The notes beneath the pieces were generated by a model that saw nothing but the letters and a program-made list of their open reading frames with translations, made no database searches and was not told the DNA's origin. Shown here in pieces: positions 8,774 to 15,661 of a stretch of DNA of 64,000 nt. Positions within the stretch are counted from its first letter, which is position 1, and each line of letters starts with the position of its first letter. Made by a program: the position numbers and the translations under genes. Source of the DNA: Halioglobus sp. (GTDB lineage Bacteria; Pseudomonadota; Gammaproteobacteria; Pseudomonadales; Halieaceae). The stretch is taken from contig JAGRIH010000001.1 in NCBI GenBank assembly GCA_020443345.1, forward strand, positions 1-64,000. The letters run 5' to 3'.

Positions 8774-8915
8774 TTTATCACCTCGGCCGAGGTGCTCCAG
8801 AATTTGCGGTGTGTCCCGTTTGTGCAGAGACGCCGCTGCGGCTCAGGTCTGTACCTACCTGCAGTAATTTTTTGCTTTCGTGTAGAACCGCGATATCTAT
8901 TGGCACTCTACACGA

Positions 8916-10580
8916 CTATTTTGCCGGCAGGCCGTAGGCGATTTCCTGGGACGGGAGCGTGAAGCCCTGTTGTTTTCGCCAGGTCTCCCAAGCAGCGACC
9001 ATGGTTTTCAGCCGGGCGGGCTGCTGTACCGCGAGGTCGTGTGTTTCGCCGGGGTCCTCGTCCAGGTTGTACAACTGCCAGTCGCCGCTACCGAACGGTG
9101 GATACAGCCACAGCGCTTTCCACGCCCCCATGCGGATCGAGTGCCGGCCGAACAGTTCCGATGCGTAGGTGGTGCGCGGCGATGCCTGCGTGCTGCCCTC
9201 GAGGTAGCCGCGCAGTGACTGGCCGTCCAGGGGCGCAAACTCCGGTCCGGGGCTCTCGGCGCCGGCGTAGTCGAGTAGGGTAGCGACCAGGTCCGTTACG
9301 CTGGCAATGCCATCCAGGCGTCGCTGCGCGGGAATACGGGCCGGCCAGGATACCACGGCGGGTACCCGGATGCCGCCCTCGCTGGCAAAGGTCTTGTACA
9401 GGCGGAACGGTCCGCTGCTGGCGAGCGCCCAGCCCGGTCCGGTCCAGGTATAGGACTTGACGCGGCCGATATTGTCCAGGTCGTTGTCAAATGCCAGTGG
9501 TATCCACAGACGGTTCATGGGCAATTGCCCGATGTCGTTGCCCTCCGGGCCGTTGTCCGAGAGCAGTATCACCAGGGTGTTGCGCAGCTCGCCATCTCGC
9601 TCGAGTGCGGCCAGCAGGCGACCGATCTCGCGATCGACCCGCTCGATCATGGCGGCGTAGATTTCCATCTCGCGGCTGTGCTCGGCCCGCTCCTGCGCAT
9701 TCATCCCAGCCCACGGTTGCAGATGTGCCGGTGCGGGGGCCACGCCGCTGTCGAGCGGTACCAGGCCGCGCCGCCGCATGGCTGCAACGCGATGGTGCAG
9801 CAGCACCTCGTAGCCCTCATCGTACACGCCGGCGTAGAGATCCAGGTCTGCGTCGGGCACCTGTAACGGCCAGTGGGGCGCGGTATAGGCGACATAGCTG
9901 AAAAAGGGTTTCCGGGCGCGCTGCGCTGCGCCAATGTAGTCCAGCGCGCGGTTGGTATAGAACGTGCTGGAGTAGAAATCCGCCGGCAGTTCGTCCACCG
10001 CCACACCATCTTCGAAATAGTCGGCGCCGCGCTCGAATACCACCAGGCCGCTGGCATCCGCGAAGTGGCTGGCGCCGCCGCCCATCAGGGCAAAGGAGCG
10101 ATCAAAGCCCTTGCTTTCGGGGCGCTGCCCGTCTGCCGCACCCAGGTGCCACTTGCCCGCAATCGAGGTGTGATAGCCCGCATCGCGCAACAGTTGCGCG
10201 ATGGGCATCACGCGATCATTCAGGTAGCCTTCGAATCCCGGCGAGCCGAGGCGTTCATCGGCACGGGCCGCCGCCATCGTACCCAGCCCCGCGGTGTGTG
10301 GATCGACACCGGTCATCAGCGCCGCGCGGGTGGGTGAGCAGGTGGCTGAGGCGTAGAAATTGCTGAGAAAAACCCCGCTGGCGGCCAGGCCATCGATATG
10401 GGGTGTGCGAATCTCGCTGCCATTGAAGCCCAGGTCTGAGTAGCCCAGGTCGTCCAGCACGATGAGCAGGATATTGGGTTGCGCGGTGTCGGGCGGCGTC
10501 GTGACCACGGCGCTATGGGCACAGACACCCAACAGCACGCCGGCGACTCCCAGGGTGAATCCGATCATCGTCTTGTGCAT
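8916..10580 (-). CDS. Arylsulfatase (type I sulfatase)
   Basis: This 554-residue type I sulfatase hydrolyses sulfate esters. The formylglycine motif CSPTR has its modifiable cysteine at Cys81, and the metal-binding aspartates sit in LDDLGYSDLG (about 42-51). A second conserved block, GKWHLG, and the late metal site LSDNGPEG are present. An N-terminal signal peptide (hydrophobic residues 5-20) predicts a periplasmic or secreted enzyme. The start has GAGG close upstream. It is co-directional with NmrA-like genes on both sides and an acyl-CoA dehydrogenase, which suggests desulfation followed by oxidation of an organic sulfate. A formylglycine-generating enzyme is not in the window. Confidence 0.92.
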   Translation of the reverse strand: MHKTMIGFTLGVAGVLLGVCAHSAVVTTPPDTAQPNILLIVLDDLGYSDLGFNGSEIRTPHIDGLAASGVFLSNFYASATCSPTRAALMTGVDPHTAGLGTMAAARADERLGSPGFEGYLNDRVMPIAQLLRDAGYHTSIAGKWHLGAADGQRPESKGFDRSFALMGGGASHFADASGLVVFERGADYFEDGVAVDELPADFYSSTFYTNRALDYIGAAQRARKPFFSYVAYTAPHWPLQVPDADLDLYAGVYDEGYEVLLHHRVAAMRRRGLVPLDSGVAPAPAHLQPWAGMNAQERAEHSREMEIYAAMIERVDREIGRLLAALERDGELRNTLVILLSDNGPEGNDIGQLPMNRLWIPLAFDNDLDNIGRVKSYTWTGPGWALASSGPFRLYKTFASEGGIRVPAVVSWPARIPAQRRLDGIASVTDLVATLLDYAGAESPGPEFAPLDGQSLRGYLEGSTQASPRTTYASELFGRHSIRMGAWKALWLYPPFGSGDWQLYNLDEDPGETHDLAVQQPARLKTMVAAWETWRKQQGFTLPSQEIAYGLPAK

Positions 10581-10620
10581 GGGGCCTCGTCTAGCGCATC
10601 AGTTGCGGTTGATTGGAGCA

Positions 10621-11544
10621 CTACAGGCCCAGGCCCGGCGTCTGGACACGGACCATGGCTTGCGCTTCGGTTGCTCTGGGCTCCCAGCGTTCCCGGTAGT
10701 CCTCGATAAACTGTCGCATGGTGGTCGGGGGCCGCCCCAGCAGCGGCTCCAACTCGCCGGTCAGCAGCGCATTTTTGCCATAGCGCGTCAGCGAGTACAC
10801 GATCGACATAAAAAACAGGGTATCCCAGGTTACGCCGCGTTTTTTCAGGCGCTGCCAGAAGGCGTACGGGGTGGGGTTCACGTAGCGAATGGGGCGTCCG
10901 AGCACCTCGCTGAAAAGCTGTGCTACCTGGTAGAAATCCAGCGCCTGAGGCCCGGTCAGGACATACCTTCTGTTGCGGTGCGATGCCGGATTGTGGGCGA
11001 CCGCAAGGGCCACTTCCGCCACGTCGCGTGAATCGATAAATGAGGTGCGACCACTGCCGGCGGGAATGAATATCTCATTGTGTACGGCGATATCCACCCC
11101 GTGGGAAGAAATGTCCCGGCACATGTTCTGGCAGAAATAAGAGGCCTGCAGAATCGTGTAATCGATGCCGCTTTTGCGCAGTGCCATTTCCACACCGTGA
11201 TGCGGCACTACTCTGTGCTTTTCCGCAGCCGGCACCGATACATAAATAATGTGTTCGACCCCGGCCCCAGCACAGGCGTCGATAAACGGCAGCATTCTCG
11301 TGCGCACCGCTTTCGGATGTGGCAGGGGAAACAGCAGAAATACTGTGTCGGCTCCGCGCAGGGTGGCGGCCCAGGTCTTGCGATCGTCAAAATCGAACAT
11401 CTGGCAGTTGGCCCGCGGACCGAACTGCTCCCGCAGTTTTTGCGGATGACGGCTGGCGATGCGGTGCGGCAGAACCGGCTGGCGCAGCACCGCCCTGACC
11501 AGTTCAGTCCCCACGTTGCCGTTGGGACCTGTAATGACCAGCAT
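10621..11544 (-). CDS. NmrA-like NAD(P)-binding protein (atypical SDR)
   Basis: A 307-residue protein opening with the NAD(P)-binding motif GPNGNVG at residues 6-12 and carrying a conserved middle block (YTILQASYFCQNM) typical of the NmrA/quinone-reductase-2-like family. It is a second member of the same superfamily as the 7.9-8.8 kb gene, but the two differ strongly in sequence. It lies between the acyl-CoA dehydrogenase (72 nt upstream) and the sulfatase (40 nt downstream) in the same direction, so co-transcription is likely. Possible roles are reduction of a quinone-like or enone intermediate, or redox sensing. No specific substrate can be named. Confidence 0.8.
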   Translation of the reverse strand: MLVITGPNGNVGTELVRAVLRQPVLPHRIASRHPQKLREQFGPRANCQMFDFDDRKTWAATLRGADTVFLLFPLPHPKAVRTRMLPFIDACAGAGVEHIIYVSVPAAEKHRVVPHHGVEMALRKSGIDYTILQASYFCQNMCRDISSHGVDIAVHNEIFIPAGSGRTSFIDSRDVAEVALAVAHNPASHRNRRYVLTGPQALDFYQVAQLFSEVLGRPIRYVNPTPYAFWQRLKKRGVTWDTLFFMSIVYSLTRYGKNALLTGELEPLLGRPPTTMRQFIEDYRERWEPRATEAQAMVRVQTPGLGL

Positions 11545-11616
11545 GTTGAAGTCTCTCGTCTATCAGTTGGCTACTATTGTATTTGCCGGTGTCGCGGGTG
11601 CCGCTGCGCCAGGCAC

Positions 11617-12927
11617 TCAACCCGGCGGCATACCGCCGGGCGGGCCACCCGCGCGGGACCGGTGGGCGGCTTCGGGCGGACGGTCTGCACCGGGGGGACC
11701 CATCTGCAGCAGGCCGCGCTCGGTGCGCAGGAAGTTTATCAGACCCAGCAGCAGCATGTCGCGGGTACCATCGCACGATTCACCGACCCACGCGTCAGTC
11801 AGGAAGTGGCTGGTGTCGTACTCCTCGGCCAGGCCGTAGCCGCCCAGGATCTTGACCGCGCGTTCGGCGTTGCGAATGGCCACGTCTACAGCGATGGTCT
11901 TGGCGGCGGGCGACAACATGCCGGCCCCGCGTGGGTCCTGCTCGTCCGCAGCGCAGGCCAGGCGCCACACCATCAGCCGGGCCGCTTCCACCTCTGCGGC
12001 CATCTCAGCCAGTTTCAGCGCCACAGCCTGGTGGTTCACAATGGGCTGGCCCCAGCTGATGCGCTCATGCGCGTACTTGAAGGCGTATTCGAAGGCGGCC
12101 CGCGCCATGCCCACATAACATGCGCCGAGCCCGGAGGCGAGGTAGGGAATGGTTTTCTGGAAGAACAGCGCGGCATTGGCGCCCTCGGCGCCGATACGAT
12201 TGAACCGGGGGATGCGCACATCGTCGAGATAAACCGGTGCATGCTGGGCGGTCTTCCAGCCGATCATCTCGGTCTTGCGGCCCACCGTAAGCCCCTCCGA
12301 ATCAGCCGGTACCAGGAACATGGAGGTACTGGCCATGGCCGGTTGAGTGAGGTCGGTGCGGGCCATCACAAAATAGGCTTTTGCAGCCCCGGCATTGGTT
12401 GAGAAGCCCGCCTTGCTGCCGTTGAGCACGTAGTCGTCGCCGTCGGATCGCGCCTGGGTTTTCAGTCCGATACGCGGATCGGGAATCGGGCAGAATGCGT
12501 CCGCGCCGGCCACATCGGGTTCGCTGCTGGCGCTGGCCAGCACGAAGTCGCGGGACTCGCAGATTTCGCCCAACCACTGTCTGCGCTGCGCCTCGTCGGC
12601 GCCGTTGATGATGATAATGGGCGAGGTCATGCTGACATTCAGGAATGAGGCGGCCAGCCCGAGGTCGGCGGCGCCAAACTCTTCCATGATAACCACATTG
12701 TCCAGGCACGAGCCTCCCAACCCGCCGTACGTTTCTGGTATCAACAGTTTGGTAAAGCCCAGGTCGGCAGCCTGCCCGAAAACATCGCGAAACAAATCCC
12801 ATGGCGCATGGGTCTGCGGGTTGCGTCGACGGATCGCGTCCGCGGCGGGGCGCAGTTCGCGCGTGGCGAATTCCCGGGCGGTGTCGCGGTACATTTGCTG
12901 ATCCCGGCTGAGCTTGAAATCGACCAT
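11617..12927 (-). CDS. Acyl-CoA dehydrogenase family protein
   Basis: The protein has 436 residues with the three-domain acyl-CoA dehydrogenase fold: N-terminal helices, a middle beta domain (about 125-240) and a C-terminal four-helix domain with FAD-contact motifs ERISWGQPI and KILGGYGLAEEY. It should introduce an alpha,beta double bond into an acyl-CoA. At the position of the usual catalytic Glu (YEGT) it has C385-D386-G387-T388, so Asp replaces Glu; a base elsewhere is possible. A proline/glycine-rich tail of about 25 residues follows the fold. The start at 12927 is chosen for AGGAA nine bases upstream. It is first in the minus-strand run leading to the sulfatase, directly behind a terminator-like hairpin. 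Confidence 0.87.
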   Translation of the reverse strand: MVDFKLSRDQQMYRDTAREFATRELRPAADAIRRRNPQTHAPWDLFRDVFGQAADLGFTKLLIPETYGGLGGSCLDNVVIMEEFGAADLGLAASFLNVSMTSPIIIINGADEAQRRQWLGEICESRDFVLASASSEPDVAGADAFCPIPDPRIGLKTQARSDGDDYVLNGSKAGFSTNAGAAKAYFVMARTDLTQPAMASTSMFLVPADSEGLTVGRKTEMIGWKTAQHAPVYLDDVRIPRFNRIGAEGANAALFFQKTIPYLASGLGACYVGMARAAFEYAFKYAHERISWGQPIVNHQAVALKLAEMAAEVEAARLMVWRLACAADEQDPRGAGMLSPAAKTIAVDVAIRNAERAVKILGGYGLAEEYDTSHFLTDAWVGESCDGTRDMLLLGLINFLRTERGLLQMGPPGADRPPEAAHRSRAGGPPGGMPPG

Positions 12928-12954
12928 AGTGGCAAGTTCCTGTCGGTGCGCTGC

Positions 12955-13042
12955 AAAAAAAAACCTCCACCACCCGCGAGGGCGCATGAAGGCTTCGTTA
13001 CCTGTGTGCGGATCAAACTTACACCGCGGGGGGGTGGTGGTG
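12955..13042 (-). terminator. Terminator or attenuator between the ANTAR regulator and the acyl-CoA dehydrogenase
   Basis: On the minus strand a CCACCACC...CGCG arm (13025-13042) pairs with CGCGGGTGGTGG (12967-12978) and is followed, after AGG, by nine T residues (plus-strand A run 12955-12963). The roughly 45-nt loop holds AGGTAACGAAGCCT, which can fold as a 4-bp hairpin with loop AACGAA. It may simply end the kinase-regulator mRNA. It could also act as an attenuator read through under control of the ANTAR protein encoded just upstream. Confidence 0.65.
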
Positions 13043-13078
13043 TCAATTACCTTTAGCGGCCCCGGGCATAGATCGTAG

Positions 13079-13642
13079 TTATGTCAAAGCGTCGATCAAT
13101 TTTTGCGCGAGTGCCTTCAGACTCAGGTTGTACTTCATACTCAGGCGCTGTAGTTCGCGGTGTGCATCTTTCTCGGCTATGCCCCGCTTCTCTACCAGCA
13201 GGGCCTTGGCGCGGTCGGTCAGGCGTCTGGCTTCCAATTGCTCGCGCAGTTCGCTCACCCGTTCGTCGAGCTGGGCGCCGCGCAGGAAATGCGTGATGGC
13301 CATTTCAATCGTCGGCGCGATATCGGCTTCACGGAAAGGTTTGGTGATATAGGCCATCACACCCGCATCGCGGGCGCTGTGTATAAAATCCGGACTGCTG
13401 TGTGCGGTCAGCATGATGATAGGGTGGCGACCGCCGATGTGCTGCGCGACTTCCAGACCATCCATACGTGGCATCTTGATATCGAGAATGACCAAATCGG
13501 GATTGTGCAGTTCGATCTGCTCCAAAGCCTCCGCACCATCGCGCGCGCTGGCCACTACACGGTGTCCCAGTCCGGTGAGCAGTTCACTCAGGTCCTGTCG
13601 TATCAGGGCCTCGTCGTCGGCCACCACGATGCGCAGGCTCAT
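13079..13642 (-). CDS. ANTAR-domain response regulator (RNA-binding antiterminator)
   Basis: This 187-residue regulator has a receiver domain (about 1-120) with the acidic pair at D9-D10, phospho-acceptor Asp54 in VILDIKMP and the conserved lysine in KPF. It is followed by an ANTAR helical domain (about 125-185; RAKALLVEKRGIAEKDAHREL). ANTAR proteins such as AmiR, NasR and EutV bind leader RNA and prevent termination; they do not bind DNA. It overlaps the kinase gene by 4 nt (ATGA), so the pair is translationally coupled. The closest architecture is the EutW/EutV type. The operon downstream, behind a terminator-like hairpin, is the obvious candidate target. Confidence 0.92.
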   Translation of the reverse strand: MSLRIVVADDEALIRQDLSELLTGLGHRVVASARDGAEALEQIELHNPDLVILDIKMPRMDGLEVAQHIGGRHPIIMLTAHSSPDFIHSARDAGVMAYITKPFREADIAPTIEMAITHFLRGAQLDERVSELREQLEARRLTDRAKALLVEKRGIAEKDAHRELQRLSMKYNLSLKALAQKLIDALT

Positions 13643-14775
13643 GCGGGCGCCGCCACGGCAATGATTTGCTCCAGCGGCGGCAGTGTGAACGTGACCCGCG
13701 CGATGGTTCCGCCCTCGCGCAGCAACTCAAATTCGCCGTGCAGTTCTTCGTTCACCAGCGTGCGCACGATGGTCAGCCCCAGACCGTCGCTGCGTGCGGG
13801 GTCGAAGTCATCGGGCAGGCCGGGGCCGGTGTCCTGTACGTCAATCACGATCTGTTCATCCTGTCGTGTCACGTTAACGGTAATATCCAGAGGCTGACCG
13901 GTACTTGCGTGTTGCAGCGCGTTCTGTACCAGTTCGCTCACGACCAGCGCCATGGCGGTGGCCTCGCGTGAGTCCAGTGCAATGGATTCGCGCATATCCA
14001 CGGTGATGTGCGTCTGGCTGTCCGGATCGGTTCCATGCATGCTGCAAATACGCTGCAGCAGTTGATTGACATCGACTCGTCCCACGGATTCCTTGGCCAG
14101 GGTTTCGTGAACCAGTGAAATACTCTGGATGCGATTGATGCTTTCCTCCAACGCGCGCTCGGCACTTACCTGGTCGAGTCTGCGCAACTGCATGCGCAGC
14201 AGGCTCGCGACGGTTTGCAGGTTGTTCTTCACCCGGTGGTGCACTTCCTTGTAGAACGTCGAGTTCGATTCCAGCGCCTTGTTGCGGATGAAGACGGCGA
14301 GTTGGCCACTGACTGCCCGCTGGACTTCCGGAGGTTCCTCGCTGCCCCGCGCATCCAGACACCAGTGCCGGGCTTGTTCCATGTAGAGATTGAGAATGCC
14401 GAGCAGTTTGTCCTGCTGGCGAATCTGCAGGGTCGCGACGGTGAGACTGCCTCTTGAACCAGACAGGGGGTTGCGCACGACTTCGCTGCGGGTTACCGAG
14501 AGCAGTTCGCTGCACAGGCTGCTCTCGGCACAATCCCGGTCGAGACGGGTCAGTTCATCGGCGGCGGCCAGTTGCCGCGGCACCAGACACTCGCGGGCCA
14601 GCACCTGGCGGCGCGTGTCGACCAGCCATAGGGAGGCGCCCCGTAATTCGAGCAAGTCGCAGACACGACCAATTACATCGCAATAACTGACAGTGCCCGA
14701 TGACGCCGCATCCAGGTACTCACCGAGATGGTTGAGTAGCTTTATGTGTTTGAGGTTGCGCAGGATAGCGGCCAT
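13639..14775 (-). CDS. HisKA_2 family sensor histidine kinase (partner of the ANTAR regulator)
   Basis: The 378-residue kinase has no membrane segment, so it is cytoplasmic. A GAF-like sensor region spans about 10-165. It is followed by the HisKA_2 phospho-acceptor motif HHRVKNNLQ (His179/His180) and an ATPase domain with N box (ELVQNALQHA), G1 (DTGPGLP) and G2 (GLGLTIV). This class phosphorylates ANTAR regulators in ethanolamine and related systems, and the regulator gene overlaps it by 4 nt. The GAF region could bind a small metabolite of the sulfatase/acyl-CoA pathway, but no ligand can be read from sequence. The Shine-Dalgarno signal is weak. Confidence 0.9.
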   Translation of the reverse strand: MAAILRNLKHIKLLNHLGEYLDAASSGTVSYCDVIGRVCDLLELRGASLWLVDTRRQVLARECLVPRQLAAADELTRLDRDCAESSLCSELLSVTRSEVVRNPLSGSRGSLTVATLQIRQQDKLLGILNLYMEQARHWCLDARGSEEPPEVQRAVSGQLAVFIRNKALESNSTFYKEVHHRVKNNLQTVASLLRMQLRRLDQVSAERALEESINRIQSISLVHETLAKESVGRVDVNQLLQRICSMHGTDPDSQTHITVDMRESIALDSREATAMALVVSELVQNALQHASTGQPLDITVNVTRQDEQIVIDVQDTGPGLPDDFDPARSDGLGLTIVRTLVNEELHGEFELLREGGTIARVTFTLPPLEQIIAVAAPA

Positions 14776-14899
14776 TTATCGTGTCATTCTTTTAGCTTTG
14801 ACAGCTGCAGACTACCCCGATGACGGGCGCCCCGCAATCCACGATGATAAGCTCAAGCGACCCGGGCCACCACGCTGACGGCGCAAACGCGTATCCAGG

Positions 14900-14941
14900 A
14901 TAACCGACGGTTATGGCGCCTAGAGCAGGTGTAATGGCGCC
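14900..14941. promoter_or_regulatory. Dyad and direct repeat in the divergent kinase / monooxygenase promoter region
   Basis: A perfect 15-bp palindrome ATAACCG-A-CGGTTAT (14900-14914) is followed by two copies of T(T/A)ATGGCGCC at 14911-14920 and 14932-14941, 21 bp apart (two helical turns). The region lies between the divergent kinase (start 14775) and YdhR-like (start 15046) genes. It looks like a regulator binding site; the regulator is unknown. Confidence 0.4.
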
Positions 14942-15045
14942 ACCGCACCGCTGCGCATTACAATGGTGCTGGCCCAACGGTCAATCTGCGGCACGATTGC
15001 ACGAAACCATTCCATGAGTCCGCAACGTAACGAGAGGTGGCTACC

Positions 15046-15369
15046 ATGCTGGTTACTATCACTAAATTTCCTCTGAAGCCGGGCGGTACCCGGGCAGAGG
15101 CGCTGGATTATATCGAGGGGAGCCTGCCGCACTATCGCGGCTACGAGGGGCTGGTGCGCAAGTATGTCACGCTCGATATCGAGCGCGGGGTGGGGCAGGG
15201 CATCTACCTGTGGGAGAGCCGCGAACAGGCCGAGGGGTTTTTCGAGGCGGCCCGGGCCATCCTGCGCAAGGACACCGGAGCCGAACCGGAGATCGAGTTC
15301 TGGGATGCGCCGGTCATTGTCGACAACCGCGAGGACACGGTCTGGTTTGCAGATGGCCGGCAGGTTTAA
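15046..15369 (+). CDS. YdhR-like small monooxygenase-family protein
   Basis: The 107-residue product resembles the YdhR/putative mono-oxygenase family of small alpha/beta (ferredoxin-like, dimeric) proteins. Typical blocks are GLVRKYV, YLWESREQAEGF and a C-terminal FWDAPVIVDN. Some relatives act on polycyclic aromatic compounds without cofactors, but most are uncharacterised. ATG at 15046 is chosen because GAGAGG lies 8-9 nt upstream; GTG at 15037 is inside that site. The gene stands alone, divergent from the kinase-regulator pair, with a palindromic element in the shared upstream region. Confidence 0.75.
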   Translation: MLVTITKFPLKPGGTRAEALDYIEGSLPHYRGYEGLVRKYVTLDIERGVGQGIYLWESREQAEGFFEAARAILRKDTGAEPEIEFWDAPVIVDNREDTVWFADGRQV

Positions 15370-15550
15370 TTGGCGCCTATAGGGGAAAGGCATCTCTTTC
15401 GGCATACAGTACAATGGTGGTGCCGCAGTGTTTTTCCCCGGCCGGTGGCTTCGAGTGCCCACTGGTTATGGATGCGCATGTAAAAATCATGACTGTATTG
15501 CTTGACCTGAACCACTCCGCCGCAAAAGAATAGGAGCAGAGGTAAAGGAG

Positions 15551-15581
15551 CCTCCCGGTCGCACGGCCGGGGGGTTTTTTT
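15551..15581 (+). terminator. Intrinsic terminator upstream of the TonB receptor
   Basis: CCTCCCGG (15551-15558) pairs with CCGGGGGG (15567-15574), with one G-T pair, followed by seven T residues. It lies about 180 nt after the YdhR-like stop and insulates the receptor gene. A 21-codon ORF (15468-15533) ends just before it. Confidence 0.8.
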
Positions 15582-15594
15582 GTGTCCGGAATAT

Positions 15595-15611
15595 ATCCGG
15601 CATAGCCGGAT
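15595..15611. promoter_or_regulatory. Perfect dyad upstream of the TonB receptor, candidate operator
   Basis: ATCCGGC-ATA-GCCGGAT is a perfect 7-bp inverted repeat with a 3-bp spacer, 50 bp before the receptor ATG and after the terminator. A further TCCGGA half-site lies at 15585-15590. Its place suggests repressor control of the receptor. Confidence 0.5.
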
Positions 15612-15661
15612 CGTGTTGGACCAAGTCCCTGTCCAGCGGATTATTATAAGGAGGGAGCAAG

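Noticed and set aside
8781-8792. CCTCGGCCGAGG palindrome as an operator
   Set aside because: It coincides with the ribosome site of the NmrA-like gene, and a 12-bp GC palindrome is expected by chance at this base composition.
12925-13080. Full two-hairpin ANTAR target motif
   Set aside because: Only one hexaloop hairpin of the right form was found; no second A-N-N-G-N-N loop with a stable stem is present, so the canonical motif is not claimed.
519-15369. Whole accessory region as a prophage or integrative element
   Set aside because: No integrase, attachment repeats, phage or conjugation genes are visible.
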